Source: Thioalkalivibrio sp. ALJ21 (lineage in GTDB: Bacteria > Pseudomonadota > Gammaproteobacteria > Ectothiorhodospirales > Ectothiorhodospiraceae). Taken from it: a stretch of 64,000 nt of DNA. Location: positions 291,209-355,208 of the forward strand of contig NZ_KB905156.1 in the NCBI RefSeq assembly GCF_000378605.1, read 5' to 3'. Within the stretch, counting starts at the first letter, position 1, and each line of letters starts with the position of its first letter. The translations under genes and the position numbers were made by a program. Shown here piece after piece: positions 26,694 through 35,450 of the stretch. Below the pieces are notes generated by a model. It made no database searches, had not been told where the DNA came from, and saw nothing but the letters and a program-made list of their open reading frames with translations.

Positions 26694-27560
26694 ATGACGA
26701 TCATCTCCCACCAGCACCGATTCATATTTCTACGAACTCGAAAAACCGCAAGCTCTAGCGTGTTTGCATCGCTTGCCCGTTACGCGGGGCCAAGCGATCT
26801 TATTGCGCATGTGCCAGACGCCAGAAAAAAATACGGGGTCTTGCCGAAAAACAACCTCCGTCCCTGGGCGTCGTTATCCACGAGCGACAAAATGCGCGGC
26901 TGGCGCGCATGGTGCCTGGACCGAATCCGACCACAAAATGATCGCCGCCCGAGGCTGGAGCGTTTCCTTGAAGTAATACCCGAACACATGACCGCGCAAG
27001 AGGTTCGGGATTTTTTGCCGCCATCGATGTGGGATAGCTACTATAAATTCTGCTTCGAGCGTAATCCGTTCGACAGGGCTATCTCCCTTTGGGTCTGGCG
27101 GCAGCACGTCAAAGGGTCCCAATTCCCTTTCGATCGGTTCTTGGACGCTCTGGAATCGGACCACCGTGAGACACAGAAACGATATGGCGCCTCCCATGGA
27201 AGCAACTGGCCGATCTACACCATCGACAACGAAATCGTGATGGACCGAGTATATCGTTACGAAGAGCTCGGCCAGTCGTTGGACCATGCAGCGCAGATGA
27301 TCGGCATCCCATTTGATGGCTGGCTTCCCAGCCTAAAAAAAGGCCATCGAAATACGAAGACCGACCCTCCCCATGAATTTCTTAGCCGAGAGCAGAGGCA
27401 GCGTCTGCGCCAAATCTTCGCGCGCGAGATAGAAGCGTTTGGCTATGATTTCAACGCCTGGGGTTCTGCAGAGCCCGCCGACGGCGAAGCTCATGACCAA
27501 CGAGCAGCGCAAGGGGGAACCACAGACCTAGCCAAAAATGCGGGTTCACCTGATAAATGA
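26694..27560 (+). CDS. Second sulfotransferase-family protein
   Basis: The 288-residue product begins HRFIFLRTRKTASSSVFASL, which fits a 5'-phosphosulfate-binding loop, and continues with YYKFCFERNPFDRAISLWVWR, a 3'-phosphate-binding element. The rest shows little similarity to the first sulfotransferase. The final 110 bases overlap the oppositely oriented WaaL-type gene. That last stretch (after FGYDFNAWG) is low-complexity and may be a recent extension by loss of an earlier stop. The DNA is among the most AT-rich in the window, a sign of transfer. Confidence 0.73.
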   Translation: MTIISHQHRFIFLRTRKTASSSVFASLARYAGPSDLIAHVPDARKKYGVLPKNNLRPWASLSTSDKMRGWRAWCLDRIRPQNDRRPRLERFLEVIPEHMTAQEVRDFLPPSMWDSYYKFCFERNPFDRAISLWVWRQHVKGSQFPFDRFLDALESDHRETQKRYGASHGSNWPIYTIDNEIVMDRVYRYEELGQSLDHAAQMIGIPFDGWLPSLKKGHRNTKTDPPHEFLSREQRQRLRQIFAREIEAFGYDFNAWGSAEPADGEAHDQRAAQGGTTDLAKNAGSPDK

Positions 27561-28701
27561 TCTCATGACCCGCAAATGACAGCAGAAAGACACCGGCAAA
27601 AAACATCGATATGCCCAAGACTGCAGTAGCTCGCCCACAGAACTCACGACGCGACTGGTGAAAGGCCTCCCGCATGGCGACCAGGGCCAGCAGCACCCAA
27701 GCGGCAACTCCGAGGATCCCCGCCACAAGCGTCGACATCAGCCAGATGCTGTGTGGGCTGTAATACGTTCGACCATCACCGCCCATGACGGCACGATCCA
27801 GGATGAGCCCCTCGCCGTACCAGGGGTTCTGCATGATGCGATCGACAACGGCCAACCAGACAGTAAAGCGATTAGCATCCGCACGTTCGATAAAGCTTCG
27901 GAACCCAAAATCCATGACGTGAGTTACGACTACAAAGGCCCCCACCCCGAAGACGAGCCCCAACAGCACCTTCCAGTAGCGAAAATATGCAAGCTGGACG
28001 ACCGCCCCGACCGAGAATCCGAGCAGTAGCGCACGGCTTTGCGCAAGAAGAATAAACGCCACCCCAACCGCAACGCCGACCCAGCCCAGAATCCGCAGAT
28101 ATCCCTTGTCTCGATTCAAGGCGACGGCCAATCCGACTAGCGCCACCAGCAAGAAGCCGACGGAACCGCGATTCGGACTGTCGCGGTAAAAGACCATGTT
28201 GTTCAGTCGCGTCGAGGGAAACGGATGATCCGCGTAGTAAACCCCGATGGAATACACGAGAACAACCGCCGCTATGGGTATCAATACCAGAACCAGGCGA
28301 TCGAACCAGTCGTCGCGGGTCGCTACAACCCAGGCTGTCGCCGAGACAAAAATGAGGGTCAGAAGCGCATAACGGACCTTGTCATAAACTTCGTCGGCGT
28401 CGACCAGACTTGGGTCACTCCACAACATCGAGGCCGAGAGCACTCCGACCCACAGGATCAGAAACTGGAAGACGCGAGAAGAAAGAAGGAGGCCCCAGTC
28501 CTGCCACCTCATGGCCAGCAGGAACGGCAACACTATCAGGAGGTACAGAACATCGCGATGAAAGCGGGTACTCCAGGCGGCAAGAAACCCCGCAAGGAAT
28601 ATAGCCAGCGCCCAGCCGAGCCACCGGGAATCCCTGACCCCGGCGCGGAACCGGGCAAAAGACCAGGATCCGCGCACCCGGAAGAATGCGCCTGCATTCA
28701 C
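27451..28701 (-). CDS. O-antigen ligase family membrane protein (WaaL type)
   Basis: This 416-residue polytopic membrane protein has about ten to twelve hydrophobic helices and a large periplasmic loop containing NRFTVWLAVVDRIMQNPWYGEGL and a later YSPHSIWLM. The arrangement is characteristic of the Wzy_C/WaaL family, including the conserved His in PHS. It probably joins a glycan from a lipid carrier to the LPS core in the periplasm. A polymerase role is possible, but no Wzx, Wzz or polymer biosynthesis genes are here. It follows the GT2 gene on the minus strand with 35 bases between. Confidence 0.84.
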   Translation of the reverse strand: MNAGAFFRVRGSWSFARFRAGVRDSRWLGWALAIFLAGFLAAWSTRFHRDVLYLLIVLPFLLAMRWQDWGLLLSSRVFQFLILWVGVLSASMLWSDPSLVDADEVYDKVRYALLTLIFVSATAWVVATRDDWFDRLVLVLIPIAAVVLVYSIGVYYADHPFPSTRLNNMVFYRDSPNRGSVGFLLVALVGLAVALNRDKGYLRILGWVGVAVGVAFILLAQSRALLLGFSVGAVVQLAYFRYWKVLLGLVFGVGAFVVVTHVMDFGFRSFIERADANRFTVWLAVVDRIMQNPWYGEGLILDRAVMGGDGRTYYSPHSIWLMSTLVAGILGVAAWVLLALVAMREAFHQSRREFCGRATAVLGISMFFAGVFLLSFAGHEIIYQVNPHFWLGLWFPLALLVGHELRRRRALQNPRR

Positions 28702-28736
28702 GGCATCAGCCTCGGCCGATCAGCGGACTTCTGCGC

Positions 28737-29576
28737 TCATCGATCAAGAGCCGCATTGGTTTGCAGCTCCTGCACCCAAGCCTCGTCAAATAATGAGTCA
28801 CGTCGGGTCTCGAGCTTCTGCTGGTTCCGGCGATGGGTCTTCTCGGGGGAGACAGCAGCAGTGCCATGCCCAAGGTGGACGATGCGCGGCATCATGGTAC
28901 GCACTGGAACAACTTTGGTCGGGTACCCCTTGTCCCAGAGCTGGGCGGAAATCGAGTAGCCACCACTCTGGTCGTAGAAACCCTTTTTGCCCTCAACACT
29001 GCGGAAAGTGAGCCCCTCGTCCAGCAGAATCTGGCGGCGATACATCGCACAGAAGTCCTTGGGATAGTGACCCTGCTTCCACACGTAGCGCTTCTTGCGC
29101 AGCCCAAGAGCGTACTTGATGTTGCTGCGGATCACATGAAAGACACGCTTCTGGAACTCGTAGACGGGGTTCTTCAGCTCCAGCTTCCATGTGCCCACGC
29201 CACCAAGACGGGGATCATCCCCCATCGCCTTCAGGTATTCGTCCAGCCAGTCCTCGCGCTTTACAAACAGGTCCGTATGCATCGTGACCAGAAACTCGCC
29301 TGTGGCCTCTTTCAACGCGATATCGTGCGAGGTCCAGACGTTGTGCGGAAAATTGAACAGCCCCTCTTCCGGTCGCTCGATCAAGCGGATCCATTCCAGC
29401 GAACGCAGGTACTCCAGGCTTTCGTCTTTCGAACCATTGTCGATGACGATGACCTCCACATCCTTGCCGCGCGTGTTCTTGCGGATCGAACGCAGGCACG
29501 GCTGCAGCAGAGGCAGCACCTGCCAGTGAGGAATCGAGATACTGATACGGCCGGGAACAATGGTATGGCTCGACAT
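28737..29576 (-). CDS. GT2-family glycosyltransferase
   Basis: The 279-residue protein is a GT-A enzyme. The nucleotide-binding start is ISISIPHWQ with VEVIVIDNGSKDESLEYL, and the metal-binding position is VTMHTDLFVKREDWL (an HTD variant of DxD). The rest shows GGVGTWKLELK and a basic C-terminus. It transfers one sugar in LPS or surface glycan synthesis; the donor is unknown. It is first in the GT2-waaL minus-strand pair. The 233-base gap to the divergent msbA contains no recognised gene and should hold both promoters. Confidence 0.84.
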   Translation of the reverse strand: MSSHTIVPGRISISIPHWQVLPLLQPCLRSIRKNTRGKDVEVIVIDNGSKDESLEYLRSLEWIRLIERPEEGLFNFPHNVWTSHDIALKEATGEFLVTMHTDLFVKREDWLDEYLKAMGDDPRLGGVGTWKLELKNPVYEFQKRVFHVIRSNIKYALGLRKKRYVWKQGHYPKDFCAMYRRQILLDEGLTFRSVEGKKGFYDQSGGYSISAQLWDKGYPTKVVPVRTMMPRIVHLGHGTAAVSPEKTHRRNQQKLETRRDSLFDEAWVQELQTNAALDR

Positions 29577-29809
29577 AAACTACTCCGGGTAAGTCTGCGC
29601 ACAAGCGCCCATATCAGGGGGCATGGCAGGTCAGGCGCGCATGCTACCATGCGGCCAATATCGCGTCCCTGATCCTGGGGCGGATCCGGACGTCTGTTAT
29701 CATGCGCACCATCTCGGCTTACTGACCCGGCTTGCACTCCGCTTGCCCAGGTGCGCCGCACATCAATGCAGTGTCGCCAAGCCTAGCACTAGCCTGCCAA
29801 GGAACCCAG

Positions 29810-31603
29810 ATGGGCGCACGCTCGACCGATCAGAACCCGAACTACCCGACCGCTGGCGAGTCCTGGCACCTCTACAAACGCATTTTTGCGTTCATCAAGC
29901 CCTACTGGCGCCTGGGCGTCCTGGCGATCACAGCGATGATCCTCGCCGCCGCCGGGCAGGCCGCGTTCGCCTGGATTATCCAGCCACTCGTTGACGGGAC
30001 CTTTATCGAGCAAGACCCCGGCGCTCGCCTGTGGGTACCGGCTGCCCTGATCGGGATTTTCCTCTTTCACGGCCTGACCACCTTCGCTTCCGATTACAGC
30101 GTCGCCTGGATCGGGCGCAAGGTCGTGAAAGACATCCGCCAAGCGGTATTCGAACATTATCTCCGTTTGCCATCGTCGTTTTTCGACCGGCACTCGCCCG
30201 GCACCCTGCTGGCCAAGCTCACGTACAACGTGACGCAGATCAGCTCGGCCGCGTCCAAGGCCATCGTCGTCCTGATTCGGGACAGCTTCACCGTCTTGTT
30301 TCTTCTGGCCTACATGACATACCTCAGCGGGTGGCTCGTGCTCATCGTCTTCACCGTGGCACCCATCGTCGGCCTGGTGATCACTGGCGCCAACCACAAA
30401 TTCCGGAAGATCAGCCGCCGCATGCAGCAGTCAACCGGGGATTACGCGCAAATCGCTGAAGACGGGATTCGAGGCCAGACGGAGGTCAAGATCTTCGGCG
30501 CGATGGACTATGAAGCCCGACGCTTTGGTGATACCAACGAGCGGTTTCACCGCCAGGCCATGCGCCATAAGGCCGTACAGGCCGCCGCCCAGCCGTTATC
30601 GCAATTCGGAGCCATCATTGCCCTGGCCCTCATCGTCTACCTCGCAACCATGGACTTGGTACTCGAGACGATTTCGCCTGGAGGGATGGTCTCGTTTGTC
30701 GTCGCCATGCTCCTGCTGCTACCCCCACTCAAGCGCATCGTGGGCGTCAATGCCGAGATCCAGAAAGCACTGGCCGCAGGCGAGAGTGTATTCGAGGTCC
30801 TGGACACCCCTCCGGAGGCAGATAACGGCAAGCGCCCCCTGCACCGCGCCACGGGGCTGATCGAATTCGATCACGTAGGGTTCCAGTACCCGACGAGCCA
30901 CCAACGAGTACTCCAGGATATCAACCTGGTCATCCAACCAGGCCAGACCGTTGCCCTAGTAGGCCGCTCAGGCAGCGGCAAGACAACGCTGGCTCGGCTC
31001 TTGCCCCGCTTCTACGAGATCGACGAAGGTGAAATCCGCCTGGACGGACACCCAATTCAGGAATACCGCCTTCAGGATCTCCGTTCCCAAATAGCTGTCG
31101 TCAGCCAGCACGTGGTCCTGTTCAACGACACACTGGCACACAACATCGCCTATGGGATGAAAGAACCACCCTCGGAAGACCAGCTCCGAGAAGCGGCGCG
31201 AGCGGCCAATGCGCTCGATTTCATCGACAAGCTCCCGAATGGCTTTGACACGGTCGTTGGTGAAAACGGCATCATGCTGTCCGGCGGGCAACGCCAGCGT
31301 GTCGCCATTGCGCGAGCGCTCCTCAAAAACGCACCCATTCTGATCCTTGACGAGGCCACGTCGGCGCTGGACTCCGAGTCGGAGCAAAAGATCCAGCTCG
31401 CACTGGAGACTCTCATGCGCGATCGCACCACTCTTGTGATCGCTCACCGCCTCTCGACTATTGAAGATGCCGATTGCATCGTGGTCGTAGATTCCGGACG
31501 CATCACCGAAGCCGGCACCCACGCCGAGCTTCTGGGCCGCAATGGTGCATACGCTGCATTGCACAAGGTCCAGTTCGAAGACGGAAAAGAGGGGCCCCGG
31601 TGA
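29810..31603 (+). CDS. msbA: Lipid A export ATP-binding/permease protein MsbA
   Basis: MsbA flips lipid A-core across the inner membrane. The start is the ATG at 29810 with AAGGA seven bases upstream. The 597-residue half-transporter has a six-helix membrane domain (about 20-320). The ATPase domain follows with Walker A GRSGSGKTT, Q-loop SQHVVLFNDT, signature LSGGQRQR, Walker B ILILDEATSALD and H-loop IAHRLST. Its place between the glycosyltransferases and an LpxL-type acyltransferase fits lipid A export rather than a drug exporter. Confidence 0.94.
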   Translation: MGARSTDQNPNYPTAGESWHLYKRIFAFIKPYWRLGVLAITAMILAAAGQAAFAWIIQPLVDGTFIEQDPGARLWVPAALIGIFLFHGLTTFASDYSVAWIGRKVVKDIRQAVFEHYLRLPSSFFDRHSPGTLLAKLTYNVTQISSAASKAIVVLIRDSFTVLFLLAYMTYLSGWLVLIVFTVAPIVGLVITGANHKFRKISRRMQQSTGDYAQIAEDGIRGQTEVKIFGAMDYEARRFGDTNERFHRQAMRHKAVQAAAQPLSQFGAIIALALIVYLATMDLVLETISPGGMVSFVVAMLLLLPPLKRIVGVNAEIQKALAAGESVFEVLDTPPEADNGKRPLHRATGLIEFDHVGFQYPTSHQRVLQDINLVIQPGQTVALVGRSGSGKTTLARLLPRFYEIDEGEIRLDGHPIQEYRLQDLRSQIAVVSQHVVLFNDTLAHNIAYGMKEPPSEDQLREAARAANALDFIDKLPNGFDTVVGENGIMLSGGQRQRVAIARALLKNAPILILDEATSALDSESEQKIQLALETLMRDRTTLVIAHRLSTIEDADCIVVVDSGRITEAGTHAELLGRNGAYAALHKVQFEDGKEGPR

Positions 31604-31711
31604 AGAAACATCAGCGCGGAACGTCACCTGATCCCTGCGACACACCAAGGGCCCGGATGCCCCTGATATACTGAGCGGCTCTGCCATCAACTCCCACTTG
31701 ATGCCATCCCC

Positions 31712-32668
31712 GTGAGCGCTCACCTGGCACTTTTTTCCAACTGGGGCCACAGGCTCGGCGTAGGCCTGCTATGGCTTATCGCTCGTCTGCCCGCGCCGCT
31801 CGTGCTGCGTCTGGGCGAGACGCTCGGGCCTGTTACCTATATTTTGGCCCGCCAGCGACGACTGATCATCCGTCGCAACCTCGAACTGTGCTTCCCTGAA
31901 CTGGAGGCCCGCGAACGCGAGGCCCTGGTACGCTCCAACTTCCGTTATACCGGTCGCGGCTTTGCCGAACTGGCGCTGGCATGGTTCGGCGGACCACGTG
32001 TAGACAACATCCCGCTGCGCGTCCGCGGACTGGAGCATCTGGAGGAGGCACAGGCCGACGGGTCGCCTGTAATCCTGCTCTCGGGTCATTTCACGCCAAT
32101 CGAGATCGCCGGCCGCCTGCTGAGTCGGCAAATCGACATGGCCGTGATCTACAAGCCCATGGATCGCCGGCCCCAGGCGGATGCCACCATGAGGCAGGGA
32201 AGGGCCAGGATCGGGCCCGTACTGTCCAAAGATGACCTGCGCGGCATCGTGCGCACCCTTCGTGATGGTCGACCCGTTTGGTACGCGGGCGATCAGAACT
32301 ATCGCAGCCGACAGAACGTCTTTGCTCCGTTCTTCGGCATCCCGGCCGCCACCGTGACCGGACTCCCGCGTCTTGCGCGAATGAGCAAGGCACGTGTCGT
32401 GCCGCTTTTCTATCACGCGCTGCCCGGACACGAGGGCTACGAAGTGGTGCTCGGGCCGAAGCTGGAGAACTATCCCTCCGGAGACGATGAGGCGGACGCC
32501 GCACGTATGAACCAGATTATCGAGCAGGCCGTACGCGAACACCCGGAGCAGTACTTTTGGGCACACCGCCGTTTCAAGAGCCAACCGGACCCCGAGGTAG
32601 ACATGTACCCCGGCGTCAAGGATCACCGCCGAGCCCGTCGCTCCGGGCGCCGCAAGTCTCACAAGTGA
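31712..32668 (+). CDS. Lipid A biosynthesis late acyltransferase (LpxL/LpxM family)
   Basis: The 318-residue protein transfers a secondary acyl chain to lipid A at the inner membrane. It has an N-terminal membrane anchor, the catalytic HX4E motif in LLSGHFTPIE (His and Glu spaced by four), and the conserved YKPMDRRPQ and AGDQNYRSRQNVFAPFFG segments. The tail is very basic (RRARRSGRRKSHK). The start is GTG at 31712. LpxL or LpxM cannot be decided; one such gene in the LPS cluster is most often LpxL-like. Confidence 0.9.
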   Translation: MSAHLALFSNWGHRLGVGLLWLIARLPAPLVLRLGETLGPVTYILARQRRLIIRRNLELCFPELEAREREALVRSNFRYTGRGFAELALAWFGGPRVDNIPLRVRGLEHLEEAQADGSPVILLSGHFTPIEIAGRLLSRQIDMAVIYKPMDRRPQADATMRQGRARIGPVLSKDDLRGIVRTLRDGRPVWYAGDQNYRSRQNVFAPFFGIPAATVTGLPRLARMSKARVVPLFYHALPGHEGYEVVLGPKLENYPSGDDEADAARMNQIIEQAVREHPEQYFWAHRRFKSQPDPEVDMYPGVKDHRRARRSGRRKSHK

Positions 32669-32680
32669 GCCGCAGCGACC

Positions 32681-33799
32681 ATGCCCCGCGTACTACCCCT
32701 GACCAGCCCGCCCGAGTCCCTGTGCATCCTGCGCTTCTCGGCGCTGGGCGACGTGACTCACATGACACCGGTGGTCCGCACCCTGCAACACGAATGGCCG
32801 GACACCCGGCTGACTTGGGTCGTCGGGCGCGCTGAGCACGCTCTGGTAGGTGATATCCCGGATGTGGAGTTTCGGATCTTCGACAAGACGGCCGGCTGGG
32901 CCGGTTACCGCGAACTCTGGCGGCAACTGCGCGGCGAGCGCTTCGACGTGCTGCTGCACAACCAGTTCGCCATGCGCGCCAATATCGCCAGCCTGGGCAT
33001 TCGGGCTGACCTGCGCCTGGGCTATGACCGCGCCCGTTCGCGCGATCTGCATGGTCTGTTCATCAACGCGCGCATCCCGCCGCACCCCGGTCAGCATGTA
33101 ATCGACATTTATTTCAGCTTCATCGAGACACTGGGGATCCGCCGTCGCCACATGGTCTGGGACATTCCCGTACCGGAGGACGCCACAGCGCGCGCCCGCG
33201 ACGAGATTCCCGACGACACCCCGACGCTGGTGATCAGCCCCTGCTCCAGTCACCCCCTGCGCAACTGGACCGCCGAGGGCTGCGCGCAGGTGGCCGACCA
33301 CGCGTTTCGAACACACGGCCTGCAGGTACTGATTACCGGGGGGCCTTCCGAACTGGAGCGCCAAATGGGCGAGGCCACCCTGAAGCACAGCCAGTTCTCT
33401 CACCGGAGCCTGGTCGGGGCCACATCGATCAAGGAGATGCTGGCCATCCTCGGCCGCGCGACCGCCGTGGTCAGCCCGGATTCGGGCCCAGCCCACATGG
33501 CGAACGCGATGGGTACCCCAGTGATCGGCCTGTACGCCTGCACCAACCCGGGCCGTGCACGCCCCTACTACAGCGGACCGTGGTGCGTGGATCGTTACGA
33601 TGAGGCCGCCCGACGGGAACTGGGCAAACCGGCCAGCGCGATCCGCTGGGGCACCAAGATCGAGCGACCCGGTGTAATGGAGCTGATCCGGCCCGAAGAC
33701 GCAATCGAACGCCTGGATGCATTGATGGCAGCGGGCGCGCCCCGCGCCCGGCCGCCGATGGCCGCGGCTCAGTCGCCCGAGGACGCGCCCGCCTCATAA
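32681..33799 (+). CDS. Heptosyltransferase-family protein (GT9), possibly heptosyltransferase I
   Basis: This 372-residue GT9 enzyme starts LCILRFSALGDVTHMTPVVRTLQ. It carries ISPCSSHPLRNWTAEGCAQVADH and the donor-binding VSPDSGPAHMANAMGTPVIGLYACTNPGRARPY. The SALGDV N-terminus resembles WaaC (heptosyltransferase I) and related enzymes, and waaF is present elsewhere in the cluster, so WaaC is a reasonable but unproven name. It follows the acyltransferase by 12 bases. Its last 31 bases overlap the convergent Kdo kinase gene. Confidence 0.86.
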   Translation: MPRVLPLTSPPESLCILRFSALGDVTHMTPVVRTLQHEWPDTRLTWVVGRAEHALVGDIPDVEFRIFDKTAGWAGYRELWRQLRGERFDVLLHNQFAMRANIASLGIRADLRLGYDRARSRDLHGLFINARIPPHPGQHVIDIYFSFIETLGIRRRHMVWDIPVPEDATARARDEIPDDTPTLVISPCSSHPLRNWTAEGCAQVADHAFRTHGLQVLITGGPSELERQMGEATLKHSQFSHRSLVGATSIKEMLAILGRATAVVSPDSGPAHMANAMGTPVIGLYACTNPGRARPYYSGPWCVDRYDEAARRELGKPASAIRWGTKIERPGVMELIRPEDAIERLDALMAAGAPRARPPMAAAQSPEDAPAS

Positions 33800-34512
33800 C
33801 CGGCACGCAGGGCCACAAAGCAGGCACCGGTGTAGACCCAGCGGCTGCGAATCCGCAGGCGCTTCTCCAGGTCGCGGCGCAGCCGCTGCAGATTGGCCTC
33901 GCGCCAGTCCGGGTCCGTTCCGGCTCGATGCCGCCCACGATCCCAGTCGATGACGCTGACCCGTCCATCCGAGGCGATTAGGATGTTGCGGCTGTTCAAG
34001 TCCGGATGCCAGTGCCCGGCATCGTGGAAGCGCCGGATGCAGGCGCCCACCGCCCGCCACGTGGTATCCGAAACCCCGGCCTCGCCAAGGTTCTCATCCA
34101 GTGAACGCGCCCCCGGTACCCGCACCGTAATCAGATCGGCCGCATACAGCGGCCCGGAACGCACCACGCGCCCGGCCACCGGGCGCGGCACGGGCAGTCC
34201 TTCATCATACAGCCGGGCCGTGTAGCTCCACTCGCGCCAGGGACGGGTCTCGGCAAGACCCTGCCACAGGTAACGATCGCCGAGAATGCGCGCAACAGTC
34301 CCGCCACGCATGTAGTGGCGCAGCACCCATTGCTCGTCGGAATCGAAGGGGCTGCGGAAGAACACCACACTGCCTCGGCCACCGCCGCGGCCCGTCACCA
34401 GACCTCGACGCTCCAGCTCGCCGAAATCGAACCACCAGGATTCCGGGACGGCGGGCAGGGCCGCATCATGCAGCACGCGGATCCGCCCGCGACGCCAGTG
34501 GCGGGCTTCCAC
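33769..34512 (-). CDS. kdkA: Kdo kinase
   Basis: KdkA phosphorylates position 4 of the single Kdo in LPS of bacteria such as Haemophilus and Bordetella. The 247-residue length and motifs match: GGTVARILGDRYLW near the ATP lysine region, the catalytic HPDLNSRNILI and the metal-binding VIDWDRGR. The start is GTG at 34512, three bases after the stop of the Kdo hydroxylase gene, so the two are coupled. Pairing with KdoO argues for Kdo as the substrate. Confidence 0.88.
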   Translation of the reverse strand: MEARHWRRGRIRVLHDAALPAVPESWWFDFGELERRGLVTGRGGGRGSVVFFRSPFDSDEQWVLRHYMRGGTVARILGDRYLWQGLAETRPWREWSYTARLYDEGLPVPRPVAGRVVRSGPLYAADLITVRVPGARSLDENLGEAGVSDTTWRAVGACIRRFHDAGHWHPDLNSRNILIASDGRVSVIDWDRGRHRAGTDPDWREANLQRLRRDLEKRLRIRSRWVYTGACFVALRAGYEAGASSGD

Positions 34513-34514
34513 GC

Positions 34515-35435
34515 TCAGGCTGCCCGGCCGGCGGCCTCCAGCACACCCCAGGGGGAACGCTCGGGCATATGACAGGCCTCGGGACGCACGTAGAAGGTGG
34601 CCACCAGCGCGTGCTGGCCGGACAGCGCCGCATGACTGACCTGGTCGGTCAGTACGCACCAGCTGTAATACGGCTCGAAGACCAGCTCGGTGCCACGCTC
34701 CGGGGCATTCTGGAATTCGTCGCTGTCCTTCATCCAGTTGTGCATGCGACGCATCGCGCGATCGTAGGGCGAGGTATCACCAACGACCTCGAGCTGCGGC
34801 AACTTGAGGGCCGATAGCGCACGCAGACTGCCCGTCCAGGCGCGCTCCGCCAGCCCCTGGCGCAAGCGCGGTGGAGGGTCAATGCCGGCGGCGGCGCCAA
34901 ACTGGCGATAGAGCTCGCCGAACTCCTCGGCCACCCGCCAGATGCGTACCTCTTCCGGGTTGATGTTGGTAAAGAAGCGCAACGGCCGCCATCCGTGAGT
35001 CGCTCCGGCCGGGAAGGCGTCCACATGCAGAAGTTCGTTGTTGGAGTGCCGCTTGATCACCCGGCCCTTCTCCTGCACCGGACGGAAGTTGATCTTGCGC
35101 GGGCTCCAGCCGCTGGTGAATCCCGGTAGCAGATGCCCCAGAAAGTCCTCCACGCGCTGGCCATACTCGCGCAGGATGCGGCGCACGCGCGCGCCTGCGT
35201 CGCCCTCATTCTTCAGGCCGCTGATAAAGTCGCCATGCGGGTGATAACTGATGTTCTTCAGACTGAGCAGCCGGCCGACCTCGTCACGCAGAAAGGCCAG
35301 GTCCTGCTCGTCCGGCAGCGGCAGGCGTCCCGGCTCGAACAACAACACGTGCCCCTCCTCCAGCGAGCGCTCCAGGCGATCACCGGGGGTTTCATACTCG
35401 TCCGCGCGAACGCGATGCAGGGGCTGGTCACTCAT
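34515..35435 (-). CDS. kdoO: Kdo2-lipid A 3-hydroxylase (Fe(II)/2-oxoglutarate-type)
   Basis: KdoO hydroxylates C3 of Kdo to give Ko (D-glycero-D-talo-oct-2-ulosonic acid), as in Burkholderia and Yersinia. The 306-residue protein has the family pattern FISGLKNEGD, SPRKINFRPVQEKGR, and the iron-binding HxD in LHVDAFP at about residues 135-141. A later His lies in the VSHAALSG region. The reaction needs oxygen, consistent with an aerobic bacterium. The gene sits between hldD and kdkA on the minus strand. Confidence 0.85.
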   Translation of the reverse strand: MSDQPLHRVRADEYETPGDRLERSLEEGHVLLFEPGRLPLPDEQDLAFLRDEVGRLLSLKNISYHPHGDFISGLKNEGDAGARVRRILREYGQRVEDFLGHLLPGFTSGWSPRKINFRPVQEKGRVIKRHSNNELLHVDAFPAGATHGWRPLRFFTNINPEEVRIWRVAEEFGELYRQFGAAAGIDPPPRLRQGLAERAWTGSLRALSALKLPQLEVVGDTSPYDRAMRRMHNWMKDSDEFQNAPERGTELVFEPYYSWCVLTDQVSHAALSGQHALVATFYVRPEACHMPERSPWGVLEAAGRAA

Positions 35436-35450
35436 GCTACTTCTCCGAGG

